A DNA stretch of 64,000 bases from Dehalococcoidia bacterium (GTDB lineage Bacteria; Chloroflexota; Dehalococcoidia; Lucifugimonadales; Lucifugimonadaceae). A program made the translations under genes and the position numbers. The notes beneath the pieces are model-generated. The model made no database searches. It saw nothing but the letters and a program-made list of their open reading frames with translations, and was not told where the DNA came from. The stretch's first letter is position 1, and each line of letters begins with the position of its first letter. The stretch is from positions 62,001-126,000 of the forward strand of contig SHXW01000002.1 in the NCBI GenBank assembly GCA_009693115.1. The letters run 5' to 3'. Positions 43,857 through 53,003 of the stretch are shown here, piece after piece.

Positions 43857-45436
43857 CCCATGTTCTCCTCGGCGTGGTCTATGGCGCGGACGAGCGCGCG
43901 CATCTTCTGGAGCGACTCCTGATATTCGCCTTCAGGCGTGGAGTCCATTACGACGCCGCCGCCCGCCTGCAAGTGTGCGACGCCATCTTTCAGGACGATC
44001 GTACGGATGGCGATGGCGGTGTCCATGTTTCCGGTGTTCACGTGGCGGGAGGCAGGTTCTGCGGGCGGGTACGCAAAATAGCCAACTGCGCCTGAATAGA
44101 CGCCGCGCTTGTCAGGTTCCAGCCCGGCGATGATCTCCATCGCCCGCACCTTGGGCGCTCCCGAGACTGTGCCAGCGGGGAACCCGGCGCGCAGTACATC
44201 AAAGGCGTCCAGGCCGGGCCGGAGAGCGCCGGTGACGTGCGATACCAGGTGCATGACGTGTGAATAGCGTTCGATGTCCATTTGCTGTGTGACCTTCACC
44301 GTGCCGGGCACGGACACGCGGCCAACATCGTTGCGGCCCAGATCGAGGAGCATCACGTGTTCGGCGCGCTCCTTCTCATCTGATGCCAGTTCCTTCGCCA
44401 TTTCGGCGTCCTCACCCGGCGTGGCGCCGCGTGGGCGCGTCCCCGCTATGGGGTGGACGGCCACCTGACCGTCTATGACCTGCACGAGGAGTTCCGGCGA
44501 TGCGCCGACGATCTGAAAGTCCTCTAGGTCCAGAAAGAACATGTACGGCGAGGGGTTGATCGCCCGGAGCGACCGGTATAAATCGAAGGGGCGTACGTCT
44601 GTCCGTCGGGACAGGCGGTGCGAAAGCACGACTTGAATAACCTCGCCTTCGAATATGTCCCTCTTGGCCTTCTCGATCATGTCCACGAACTGCTCTTTGC
44701 GCATGTTCGGGACGATGGGTTGCCCCTTCAGCCCCGGCAGGCGTGGATTCCGGGCGCCTGCCTCCGGCTGGCCGGCATAATCCATGGCTGCCTGCGTTGC
44801 TACTACCGCCGCCTCTCTGGTGGGGGCACGGCGTTGCGCCCCGGGTGGCAGCGGGCCGTCAAGGCGGCGGACCAGATCCTCGATGGTTTCCGTGGCCTGC
44901 CTGTAGGCGGCCTCGGCGTCGCCCTCAATGCGGGCGTGCGACAGCACGGTGATGGTGTGACGGACGTGGTCGAAGATGAGCAGGGCGTCTGTGAACAGGA
45001 AGATTGCCTCAGGCACGCCGACGCCCTTGCCCTGCAGCGGCGGGACGCGCGGCTCGAAGTAACGGATGGCGTCGTATGAGATGTAGCCGACTGCGCCGCC
45101 GTGGAACTTTGGCAGGCCGGGCAGCGAGGCGTGCCGGATGTGGGCAAACCGGTCCCGGAGGAGTGTCAGGGGGTCTGTCTCGCCGTCTTTCTGGCCGGGG
45201 CCGGTGCGGATGACAAGCGAGGGGTGCGCGCCGATGAAACTGTACCGGGCGAGGTTCTCGCCGCCTTCGACGGACTCCAGCAGGAATGAGTAGCTCTGCC
45301 TGCCGGGGCCGGGCCGGGCGATCTTCAGGTAGGCGGAGACGGGGGTTTCGAGGTCGGCGCTGATCTCGCGACACACTGGAATCAGGTTGGCGCCCTGTGC
45401 GAGCTTCTTGAATGTTTGCAGGTCTGGCGTGTACAT
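43853..45436 (-). CDS. trpE: Anthranilate synthase component I (LLES copy)
   Basis: Uses chorismate and ammonia from TrpG to make anthranilate. The 527-residue protein has the complete tryptophan-binding motif LLESVEGGE (52-60) followed by ARYSFIG, so it should be feedback inhibited. The catalytic domain shows PIAGTRPRG, EKERAEHVMLLDLGRNDVGRV and GFPAGTVSGAPKVRAM. The start is ATG at 45436; upstream frame to 45523 is repeat-derived. It lies 142 bp behind trpS, with no clear terminator between them, and is followed by the overlapping second copy. Confidence 0.94.
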   Translation of the reverse strand: MYTPDLQTFKKLAQGANLIPVCREISADLETPVSAYLKIARPGPGRQSYSFLLESVEGGENLARYSFIGAHPSLVIRTGPGQKDGETDPLTLLRDRFAHIRHASLPGLPKFHGGAVGYISYDAIRYFEPRVPPLQGKGVGVPEAIFLFTDALLIFDHVRHTITVLSHARIEGDAEAAYRQATETIEDLVRRLDGPLPPGAQRRAPTREAAVVATQAAMDYAGQPEAGARNPRLPGLKGQPIVPNMRKEQFVDMIEKAKRDIFEGEVIQVVLSHRLSRRTDVRPFDLYRSLRAINPSPYMFFLDLEDFQIVGASPELLVQVIDGQVAVHPIAGTRPRGATPGEDAEMAKELASDEKERAEHVMLLDLGRNDVGRVSVPGTVKVTQQMDIERYSHVMHLVSHVTGALRPGLDAFDVLRAGFPAGTVSGAPKVRAMEIIAGLEPDKRGVYSGAVGYFAYPPAEPASRHVNTGNMDTAIAIRTIVLKDGVAHLQAGGGVVMDSTPEGEYQESLQKMRALVRAIDHAEENMG

Positions 45437-45578
45437 GGCCGGCTCCTTGAAGGAAGGCTGCAAGTCCGCTCCCACAGGGAGGGGGCCCGGGTGAGGGTCG
45501 CGCCTGTCAGGCGTTGGCTTCACCAGCTTCGCCAGCGGAAGAGAGCGGTTGCGTATCCGGTTGTCGTCATAGGTGTGG

Positions 45579-46643
45579 TCACTTCCATGTCTTTGTATAG
45601 GTGCTTATGCGCATGGCGTCCCGCACCATCGTCATGGTCTCTGCCGCGATGACGCGGGCGCGACGCGTGCCCTCCATCAGCGCGTCCTCTACCTCACCCA
45701 TGTGCTGCTGATAGTGGGCGCGGCGTTCTCTGATGGGGCCGAGAAAGTCGTTCAGCGCCTTGGCTAGGGCGCGTTTCACCTCAACGTCGCCGATCTTGCC
45801 TGCCCGGTAACGGGCCTTGAAGTCCTCAACTTGCGCTGTGTCCGGGTTGAAGGCGTCGTGGTACTGGAAGACGGGGTTGCCCTCGACCTTGCCGGGTATG
45901 TCAGCGCGCACTCGCGCCGGGTCCGTATACATGTTGCGGACCTTTTCGTTGACCGACTTTTCATCGTCCGAAAGCATGATCACGTTGCCCCGCGACTTGG
46001 ACATTTTGCCCTGGCCGTCAGTGCCAGCCAGGCGGCCCACCTTGCCGATGAGGGTTGCCGGTTCCGGAAAGACCTCGCCGAACATGCGGTTGAACTTGCG
46101 GGCGACCTCGCGCGTCATTTCGATGTGGGGAGCCTGGTCCTCGCCCACGGGCACCAGGTGAGCGCGGGGCAGGAGGATGTCGGCCACCTGTGACATCGGG
46201 TAGTTGTAAAAGCCCACGCTCCGCCTCTCCACGGGCAGTGCGTCCAGCTCCGCCTTGAGTGTGGGGTTGCGTTCGAGGATCCCGAGGGGCGTTATGAAGC
46301 TCAGGAGCATGGTTAGTTCGGCATGCTCCGGCACATAACTCTGGATGACGAACGCTGACTTCTCCGGGTCAAGGCCAACTGCCAGCCAGTCGAGCGTGAC
46401 TTCGAGCACGGACTGGCGTATCAGGTCAATTTCGTGAAAGTGGTCGCCCAACGCCTGGTAGTCGGCGATGAGGAAGTAGCACTCGTACCTGTCCTGGAGT
46501 TTGAGCCAGTTGTCCAGAGCGCCGACATAGTGGCCCACATGCAGGGCGCCTGTCGGCCGTATACCAGTGAGGATGCGCGGCCTGGCGTCCGGGCGGGCCG
46601 GAACTGTTGCTGGGTTAGGCTGGGTCGTCATCATGCGGGTCAT
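45579..46643 (-). CDS. trpS: Tryptophan--tRNA ligase
   Basis: A class I synthetase of 354 residues with [17 protein letters not shown] (HIGH motif as HVGH) and the KMSKS loop (GKMSKSRGN). [19 protein letters not shown] is a TrpRS hallmark. It is the first gene after a T-box leader, and its end is 142 bp from trpE on the same strand. Its expression should rise when tRNA-Trp is uncharged. ATG at 46643 is the first start; ATG codons four and five residues later are also possible. Confidence 0.96.
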   Translation of the reverse strand: MTRMMTTQPNPATVPARPDARPRILTGIRPTGALHVGHYVGALDNWLKLQDRYECYFLIADYQALGDHFHEIDLIRQSVLEVTLDWLAVGLDPEKSAFVIQSYVPEHAELTMLLSFITPLGILERNPTLKAELDALPVERRSVGFYNYPMSQVADILLPRAHLVPVGEDQAPHIEMTREVARKFNRMFGEVFPEPATLIGKVGRLAGTDGQGKMSKSRGNVIMLSDDEKSVNEKVRNMYTDPARVRADIPGKVEGNPVFQYHDAFNPDTAQVEDFKARYRAGKIGDVEVKRALAKALNDFLGPIRERRAHYQQHMGEVEDALMEGTRRARVIAAETMTMVRDAMRISTYTKTWK

Positions 46644-46721
46644 CGCCTATCCTTCCTGTCGGCCCCTCCCCTTCCATCAGGCGCCCTGTGGGCGCGGCGG
46701 GACTGAGGGGTTTTCGGGGCA

Positions 46722-47045
46722 ACAAAAAACCTCGCTCCCTGTGCAGGGGCGAGGTTCGTCGCGGTGCCACCCTGATTACCCACGGCTGGCCGCGGGCATC
46801 TCTGTATCAGGCGCTCACGGCAAGCCGTGAAGGCCATGGGCTCTGATAACGGTGCCCGTTCCGGCAAGGGCTAGTTGCGGCAGACAGGGCGGGACTTCTC
46901 CCACACCCTGCGCCCTCTCCTGAGAGAGGGCACTGCTTTCGCCCTGCGGCTCACGGGTCCATTCAGTCCCGGCCGTGGAACCGGGTCACACCAACCCCCG
47001 GCTCTCTCGATCCCGTGCCAGAACGTACTAGTCCCGGTCGCTGCC
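46722..47045 (-). ncRNA. T-box leader (tRNA-Trp responsive)
   Basis: On the minus strand the leader shows T-box landmarks in order: an AGTA motif (about 47025), AGAGAG, the apical GGTTGGTG, and a specifier loop GAATGGACC with TGG (Trp) at 46959-46961. The antiterminator sequence AGGGTGGCACCGCG (46760-46773) follows. Behind it comes a terminator whose CCTCGC/GCGAGG stem runs into TTTTTT (46724-46754). A GCCCTCTC/GAGAGGGC hairpin (46912-46931) sits in the middle and resembles the window's palindromic repeat. Uncharged tRNA-Trp should allow readthrough into trpS and perhaps the trp genes. Confidence 0.92.
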
Positions 47046-47066
47046 TTTGATATTCAGTTATCGTTC

Positions 47067-47096
47067 AGTCTATGCGGCGGGGCGGGGACACGTCAA
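47067..47096 (-). promoter_or_regulatory. Likely promoter of the T-box/trpS/trp transcript
   Basis: Minus-strand TTGACG (47091-47096) and TAGACT (47067-47072) with an 18-bp spacer. The predicted transcription start is close to 47060, just before the T-box stem I, which supports the assignment. Confidence 0.5.
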
Positions 47097-47187
47097 CGCA
47101 GTGTGGTGAGGGTTGAACCTTCGAGTTGACCCTCAACTGTTGAGCAGCGTCTGTTGACCCCCCTGTGGATGCTGGAGCCTTTGCTGG

Positions 47188-47826
47188 ATGCCTGACATCG
47201 TTTCCGGGGCCATCGAAAAGTACGCCCTTGAACATACGAAATCGCCCGGACAGCTCTTTGAAGAGCTGGTGAAAGCCACGCGGGAGATGACGGGGTCGGC
47301 CGGGATGATGTCCGGCCCCACTGTGGGCTGGCTGTTGAACATGCTCGTTTTCGCCACAGGGACAAAGCGCGTCCTTGAGATCGGCACGTTCACCGGCTAC
47401 AGCGCTCTCATGATGGCGTCGGCCCTGCCCGAGGATGGCAGGCTTGTCACCTGCGACGTTGACCCGGAGGCGACAGGAATAGCGAAGTCGTTCTGGGCGC
47501 GTTCTCCGCATGGGTACAAGATTGAATTGAAGCTGGGCCCGGCGCTGGACACGTTGAAGGCGCTTAAAGGCCCGTTCGGCCTCATCTTCATCGACGCCGA
47601 CAAGGAGAACTATCCCGGCTATTACCGCCGGGCTGTTGACCTGTTGGACGAGCGCGGTGTGATCGTCGTTGACAACGTCCTCTGGGGAGGCGGTGTGCTG
47701 CACCCTAAAACGGCAAGCGACAGGGTGATCGCCGAACTCGCGGACATCGTCCAGGCAGACGTGCGTGTTGAAAACGTGCTGCTGACGGTGCGGGACGGCC
47801 TGATGGTGGTCAGGAAGAAGGGGTAG
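47188..47826 (+). CDS. Class I SAM-dependent O-methyltransferase (caffeoyl-CoA type)
   Basis: A 212-residue methyltransferase with the COMT/CCoAMT pattern: VLEIGTFTGYSALMMA (SAM-binding motif I), LVTCDVDPEA, the metal-binding IFIDADKENYPGYY and VVDNVLWGGGV. Such enzymes methylate catechol-type hydroxyls with a divalent cation. The bacterial substrate is not predictable. It is divergent from the trp operon and converges on the HpcH aldolase gene, whose end is 7 nt away. Confidence 0.9.
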   Translation: MPDIVSGAIEKYALEHTKSPGQLFEELVKATREMTGSAGMMSGPTVGWLLNMLVFATGTKRVLEIGTFTGYSALMMASALPEDGRLVTCDVDPEATGIAKSFWARSPHGYKIELKLGPALDTLKALKGPFGLIFIDADKENYPGYYRRAVDLLDERGVIVVDNVLWGGGVLHPKTASDRVIAELADIVQADVRVENVLLTVRDGLMVVRKKG

Positions 47827-47832
47827 GCGGGT

Positions 47833-48606
47833 TCACTTCCGTCTGATCTCCGTCACGGCCGCTGCGTAGGCGTTCTTGAGCACCGCCACTTCCGCGGAGT
47901 AGGTGACGATGGTCGCTCCCAGTTCGATCATCCGGCGCGATGCATCGATGCTGTCCGCAAGGAATGCCACCTGTTTGCCGTGCCGGCGAGCCGCTTCAAC
48001 CAGCCTCTCCCGATATTCGTTGACCACCTTTTGCTGATCAGGTCTGCCGAGTACGCCAAGATCCTGCGCGAGGTCTGACGGGCCGAGCGTCAATGCGTCT
48101 ATGCCCTGCACTGACGCGATCTCGTCCAGATGGTCGAATGCCTGTTTGCTTTCGAGCATGATGGTGATGTGGACCTGAGAGTTGGCGTGAGCGGTGTGCT
48201 CGACAACGGGCCTTGATTCGTAATCGGTGTTCGGCCCGAATCCGCTCATGCCGCGCAGCCCTGCCGGAGCGTAGCGGGCGTGTTTCGCCACTTCGTGCGC
48301 CTGTTCCGGTGTGTCCACCTGGGGCACGTGGAGGTTCCAGACGCCGGTGTCCAGAAGCCGGGCGATCCACTCCCTGCTGCCCGCGGGCGGGCGGACGACC
48401 ATGGGGAAATCGAGCGCGCGGGATAGGGCCGCCATGTCAGCGATGGTCTCCATCGAGAATGGCGAGTGCTCCATATCGACGCGCACGAAGTCCAGCCCGG
48501 CGGCCTTTAGAAGGGTCAGGATGCCGGGGCTGCGGATCATGTTGACCCAGGTGCCGATCTGGACTTCGCCCCTGGCCGCTCTGGACTTGTACTTGTTGTC
48601 GTTCAC
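47833..48606 (-). CDS. HpcH/HpaI-family aldolase
   Basis: A 257-residue class II pyruvate aldolase fold. It has GTWVNMIRSPG, VRVDMEHSPFSMETIA with the catalytic histidine, VVRPPAG with the substrate arginine, MLESKQAFDHLDEI with a metal-ligand glutamate and LGPSDLAQDLG with the aspartate. Members split 2-keto-3-deoxy acids into pyruvate and an aldehyde. That is a natural last step after sugar-acid dehydratases of the enolase superfamily. GTG at 48606 is chosen over the longer frame because AAAGGA lies 9 nt before it. Confidence 0.88.
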   Translation of the reverse strand: MNDNKYKSRAARGEVQIGTWVNMIRSPGILTLLKAAGLDFVRVDMEHSPFSMETIADMAALSRALDFPMVVRPPAGSREWIARLLDTGVWNLHVPQVDTPEQAHEVAKHARYAPAGLRGMSGFGPNTDYESRPVVEHTAHANSQVHITIMLESKQAFDHLDEIASVQGIDALTLGPSDLAQDLGVLGRPDQQKVVNEYRERLVEAARRHGKQVAFLADSIDASRRMIELGATIVTYSAEVAVLKNAYAAAVTEIRRK

Positions 48607-48725
48607 GTCGGCGTTCCTTTCGTTCAGGGTTTCACCAAGAACCAGCCAGACATTGTGAGAACCGGGTTTCTGCATACTCTCCCACACGCTTTCTGGTCGA
48701 GCGGGTGGGACTGTTCGGGTGATCT

Positions 48726-50765
48726 CTACTTGATGCGTCTGGGGTCGCGTGTCGAGGAACGGGGTACTGGCGGATCGGCCAACCACCGGTCGAACCAGTC
48801 GAGCATCCGCTGGAAATATTCGCGTCTGATCGCCGGGTTTTTGGCTCGGAATATGCCGTGGCTGGTCTTTGGCAGGCGCACGAACTCGACGGTCTTGCCG
48901 GCCCGCATCAGGGCTGTGAAGTACTGTTCTGACTGCTCGATAGAGACCCGCATGTCGTCCTCGCCATGCATGAGCAGGACGGGCGTGGACACATTGCCGG
49001 CGTATGTGAGGGGCGAGTGGCGTATGTACCAGGCCAACTCGTCGGACATCCTGCCTCCGAACTGGATTTCACTGAACAGCACGCCTATGTCGGAGGTGCC
49101 GTAAAAGCTCGGCAGGTACGTCACGGGCGCGGCGATCACGGCCGCCTTGAACCGCTCGGTGTGGCCGACGGCCCAGCTCGCCATGTATCCGCCGTAGCTG
49201 GAGCCGTGGATGACCACACGCGACTCGTCTATGTATTGCCGCTTCACGGCCTCCGTGACCGCCGACATCACGTCTCCGTAGTCACCCCCGCCCCAGTCGC
49301 CATGTACCGCCGCGGCGAAGTCCATCCCGTAAGTACATGAGCCGCGCGGGTTGGGCGCGAGGACCACGTAACCGTTTGTCGCTCCCACCTGGTGGATCGG
49401 GTAAAAGGCATCGTAAAAGACGCTGTGCGGTCCGCCGTGCACGTCGAGCATGAGCGGGTACTTCCGGGCGGGGTCGAAGTCCGGCGGGAGCCAGAGTCGG
49501 CACTCGATGTCAAACCCGTCCTGCTTGAAGGTGAACTTTTCGAGCTTCGCCGGCGGGTGCTCCGAGAAATAAGCATCATTGAACCAGGTCAGCCGCCTCT
49601 GCGCGCCTATCGTCAGGTCCACGGCGTAGAGGTCGCCCGGCGATGACGGGGTCGCCGCTGCGATGACGGCGGTCTTGCCCGCGCCGTCGCACGACCAGCC
49701 CGTGATCTGGCAGCCGCCTTCCGTGATGCGTCGCGCCAGCCCTCCCGTTGCCGGGACCTCGCACACATACGACTGGCCGCGCGAATCGGCGAGGAAGACG
49801 ATGCGGCCGTCTCGCGTCCACGTGAGGGCGGGGTAGTCTGCGCTGACGGGGAACCCGGACGCCGTCGAGGCAGGGCGCAGTGAGTCGTCGGTGAGCCTTG
49901 CCGGATACGAGCCGGGCTCGAGAGCATAGACCCAGTTCTGGCACAACAGTCCGTAACCGCCGACCTCTTCCGCCCGTTCTGCTCCTGTCACTGCGAGCTT
50001 CTCGCCGTCGGGTGACCATGCGATGCTGCCTGACATGAATAGTCCGCCGGAGCGTCTGTCCGGCGGGCCACCAGCCGCGGGGATGACGTTCACATCCGTG
50101 CGGGCAGTGGTTTCGCGGAACGGGTTGAAGTCCGAGATGAAGGCGATGCTGTGGCCGTCGGGCGACCAGACGGGCGCGCCGTCGTTGCCCTCACCGAAGG
50201 TGACCTGCCTGATTGCGCGGCTGCGGACGTCCGCGATGAAGATATGGCGGAAGCGGTCGCCCCGCCAGCCATAGCCGTCCTCCCGGTAGCGGAGGCGGCG
50301 GGCGACGGAGATCAGGGGTTCCCTTTCAAGGTCCCTGTCCGGTTCCGGCAGATCGGGCGCGACGTCCGCCCTGAAGGCGATGCGTGTGCCGTCCGGTGAC
50401 CATGCCAGCGCGTCCACGCCGCCGGGCTCGTCTGTCAGCTGCTTCGCCTCGCCTCCGGTTGCGTTTATTGTCCAGACCTGCCTCCGGCCCTGGTTGTCCG
50501 GGCGGAGCATGGCGATGGCGTGGCCATCGGGTGACCAGGCCGGCATCTCCGAGTCCGACTCGTGCGTAAGTTGCCTGGGCTTGGCGCCAGTTGGTCCCGG
50601 CAGGCCGGGACCGAGGTCAATGACAAATATCTCTGATCGCGGCTTGACCGTGTCCGGATCAAACCACCGCAGGCTGAAGGCCACGCGGGCGCCGTCTGCG
50701 CTGAGCGCAGGGTCCGAGACGAGTTTGATATGGATGTGATAGTCGGGTCCGATGGGTAGTGGCAT
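48726..50765 (-). CDS. S9-family (prolyl oligopeptidase/acylaminoacyl) peptidase
   Basis: A 679-residue serine peptidase with an N-terminal beta-propeller built from repeats of the WSPDG type (at least five are visible). The C-terminal alpha/beta hydrolase domain carries the nucleophile in GSSYGGYMAS, the aspartate in LMHGEDDMRV and the histidine in LPKTSHGIF. The start is ATG at 50765. No signal peptide is visible, so it is probably cytosolic, removing acylated or short peptides. It is divergent from the enolase-superfamily gene at 50875. Confidence 0.92.
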   Translation of the reverse strand: MPLPIGPDYHIHIKLVSDPALSADGARVAFSLRWFDPDTVKPRSEIFVIDLGPGLPGPTGAKPRQLTHESDSEMPAWSPDGHAIAMLRPDNQGRRQVWTINATGGEAKQLTDEPGGVDALAWSPDGTRIAFRADVAPDLPEPDRDLEREPLISVARRLRYREDGYGWRGDRFRHIFIADVRSRAIRQVTFGEGNDGAPVWSPDGHSIAFISDFNPFRETTARTDVNVIPAAGGPPDRRSGGLFMSGSIAWSPDGEKLAVTGAERAEEVGGYGLLCQNWVYALEPGSYPARLTDDSLRPASTASGFPVSADYPALTWTRDGRIVFLADSRGQSYVCEVPATGGLARRITEGGCQITGWSCDGAGKTAVIAAATPSSPGDLYAVDLTIGAQRRLTWFNDAYFSEHPPAKLEKFTFKQDGFDIECRLWLPPDFDPARKYPLMLDVHGGPHSVFYDAFYPIHQVGATNGYVVLAPNPRGSCTYGMDFAAAVHGDWGGGDYGDVMSAVTEAVKRQYIDESRVVIHGSSYGGYMASWAVGHTERFKAAVIAAPVTYLPSFYGTSDIGVLFSEIQFGGRMSDELAWYIRHSPLTYAGNVSTPVLLMHGEDDMRVSIEQSEQYFTALMRAGKTVEFVRLPKTSHGIFRAKNPAIRREYFQRMLDWFDRWLADPPVPRSSTRDPRRIK

Positions 50766-50874
50766 GAGTGTTCTCGCGGACTGTCTCTTTGGGATTTGGT
50801 TCGCCGATTGTAGCGAGGACACGACGGGGCGAAGTGCTACGCTCTGCTTCCGCCATAACGGAATCGGAGGATCG

Positions 50875-52017
50875 ATGAAAATCACAGACGTGCGCACCGT
50901 CGTCGTGGGCAACCCGTGGAAGAACTGGGTCTTCGTCATCGTGGATACGGACGAAGGTATCAAGGGTGTCGGAGAGGCCACTGGTGGGCTATCCACACAG
51001 CCCCAGGTCGCTGCGGTCGAAGAGGTCAAACATCTCATCATTGGCAGGGACCCGCGGGACGTCCACGCCATCTGGAACCACCTTTACCTGTCGCAGTTCC
51101 TGAACCATTCGTCCGCCACGAGCGGCATAGAAATGGCGTGCTGGGACATCCTGGGCAAGTCACTCGGGCAACCGGTGTGGCGGTTGCTCGGCGGCAGGGT
51201 TCGCGACCGCGTGCGCGTCTATGCCAACGGTTGGTACACCGGCCCGCACACGCCGGAGGGCTTCGCCGCCAAGGCAAAGGAAGTGGTGGCGAAGGGCTAC
51301 ACCGCTTTGAAGTTCGACCCCTTCGGCGGCGCGTACATGAAGCTGTCCCGCCCGGAGACACGCCAGTGCCGTGCCATCGTCGCTGCGGTGCGAAAGGCCG
51401 TCGGCCCGGATGTGGACGTACTGATCGAGGGTCACGACCGCTTCAGCGTGTCGGCGGCGATAGAGATCGCGAACTGGCTGGCGGAGTACGAGCCGACATG
51501 GTTCGAGACGCCTGTGAACTCGAACGACCTTGAGGCGACGGTCGCGGTGGCGAGGGCATCGCCCGTGCGGATCATCACCGGCGAACGGTGGAAAGACCCG
51601 CGCCTGTTCGCGCGGTTCCTTGCCGAGGACGTGACGGACATCGTGAACCCGGAGCCGCTCGGCGTCGGCGGCATCTGGCGGACCCTGGAAGTGGCGGCGA
51701 TAGCCCGTGCGCACGACTGCGACCTTGCGTTGCACAACGCAGAGTCGCCGTTCAAGACGATGGTCGCGCTGCACATCTGCGCCGTGACGCCGAACATCTT
51801 CATCCAGGAGTGCTTCGACGACTTTCTGGAGCCGTGGACCTCAAGGGTGCTGAAGGGCTACATGCGTGTCAAGGACGGGCACCTTGAGATGCCGACTGCG
51901 CCCGGCATCGGCGTGGAGCTTGACGAGAAGGAAGCGAAGAAGCACCCCTACTCGCCCAAGAATTTCATGCGTCTCTTCGAGCCGGGCTGGGAACGGCGCG
52001 AGAAGGCAAAGAGTTAG
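50875..52017 (+). CDS. Enolase-superfamily enzyme, paralogue 2
   Basis: A 380-residue member of the mandelate racemase/dehydratase group, start MKITDVRTVVVG. The first catalytic motif reads ALKFDPFG (K-x-D), unlike the KxK of mandelate racemase. Ligand and catalytic positions follow as LIEGHDRFS, TWFETPVN, ITGERW and LALHNAESP. The substitution pattern is closer to galactonate- or mannonate-type dehydratases than to racemases, but the substrate is unknown. It shares the first residues MKITDV with the copy at 18.0-19.1 kb. It stands between the S9 peptidase gene and a convergent SDR gene. Confidence 0.85.
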   Translation: MKITDVRTVVVGNPWKNWVFVIVDTDEGIKGVGEATGGLSTQPQVAAVEEVKHLIIGRDPRDVHAIWNHLYLSQFLNHSSATSGIEMACWDILGKSLGQPVWRLLGGRVRDRVRVYANGWYTGPHTPEGFAAKAKEVVAKGYTALKFDPFGGAYMKLSRPETRQCRAIVAAVRKAVGPDVDVLIEGHDRFSVSAAIEIANWLAEYEPTWFETPVNSNDLEATVAVARASPVRIITGERWKDPRLFARFLAEDVTDIVNPEPLGVGGIWRTLEVAAIARAHDCDLALHNAESPFKTMVALHICAVTPNIFIQECFDDFLEPWTSRVLKGYMRVKDGHLEMPTAPGIGVELDEKEAKKHPYSPKNFMRLFEPGWERREKAKS

Positions 52018-52149
52018 CAGGTGAAAGATTCGTGGCCTGGCTCGCTGTCCCCTGTCTCATGCTTCACGGGCAAGAACCCGATCAGACGCCACAATCGAGT
52101 TCGGCACCGTCACTCCAGCAGGTGAATAACCATTGCCGCGCTCCCCATG

Positions 52150-52896
52150 TCATCGCGTAAACACGGTCCCGCGCACATAGTCCGCCTCGTCGCTCGCCAG
52201 CCACGCGTACACCTTCGAGACGCCGTCCGGAGTCACAAGCGAGGCCATTGCCGCGTCATAGGCCGTCTTGTCCCCGGTCAGGGCGTAGGTCTGCTTGATC
52301 TGGCCGGTCTTAAGGGGCGTGTCCACCGCGCCGGGCGCGACGTCGTTAACCCTGATCCCGTGCTTGGTCAGATAACCCTGCATGACGAGCGCGAGGCCGT
52401 GAACGCCGCCCTTGCTTGAGCCATAGGCGTACGACGACGACCCGCCGATGACGCCTGCGCCGGAGGCGGTGAGGATGATCACGCCCTTCTTCTGCTTCTT
52501 CATCACGCCGGAGACGTGCTTGGCGATGAGGAACGAGCCCTTCATGTTGATGTCCACCACGCTGTCCCAGGTCGCCTCGGGGAACTCGTCCAGTTCGACG
52601 TTTGCGCCCTTGAGGACACCGGCGAAGTGCAGGAGCACGTCCACGCCGCCGAGCCACCCTGCCGCCGCGGACACGGCGCCGTTGACCTGGACCTCGTCCG
52701 CGACGTCAACGTGCCAGTAGCGGGCGTCGCCTGCGGCCTCGTTGAGGTCGTTGACGGTGTTGATGCCCTCGGCATCGTTCACGTCGAAGGCGGCGACGCG
52801 TGCGCCGTACGCGCTGACGCGCAGCGCGGTGGCCCGGCCTATGCCTGTGGCTGCGCCTGTGACTATGATCCGTTTGCCCTTGAGGTCTGCTGGCAT
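52150..52896 (-). CDS. Short-chain dehydrogenase/reductase
   Basis: A 248-residue classical SDR. It has the cofactor loop VTGAATGIGRA, a LLHFAGV motif (NAG variant), a LTASGAGVIGG segment with the catalytic serine, and YGSSKGGVHG with the Tyr-x3-Lys pair (SYAYGSSKGG). VNDVAPGAVDTPL is also typical. An alcohol, hydroxysteroid or sugar derivative is oxidised or reduced with NAD(P). It may act with the neighbouring TIM-barrel isomerase, which lies upstream on the same strand. Confidence 0.88.
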   Translation of the reverse strand: MPADLKGKRIIVTGAATGIGRATALRVSAYGARVAAFDVNDAEGINTVNDLNEAAGDARYWHVDVADEVQVNGAVSAAAGWLGGVDVLLHFAGVLKGANVELDEFPEATWDSVVDINMKGSFLIAKHVSGVMKKQKKGVIILTASGAGVIGGSSSYAYGSSKGGVHGLALVMQGYLTKHGIRVNDVAPGAVDTPLKTGQIKQTYALTGDKTAYDAAMASLVTPDGVSKVYAWLASDEADYVRGTVFTR

Positions 52897-53003
52897 TGGC
52901 TTGTCAACTCCTGATTAAAGCACTATGTCGAAGCGAAAACGCTGGTGATCCAGAGGCTGTCTTTTGGATGCGGACTTCGCCCTCATCGAGGGGGAGGGGA
53001 GGG

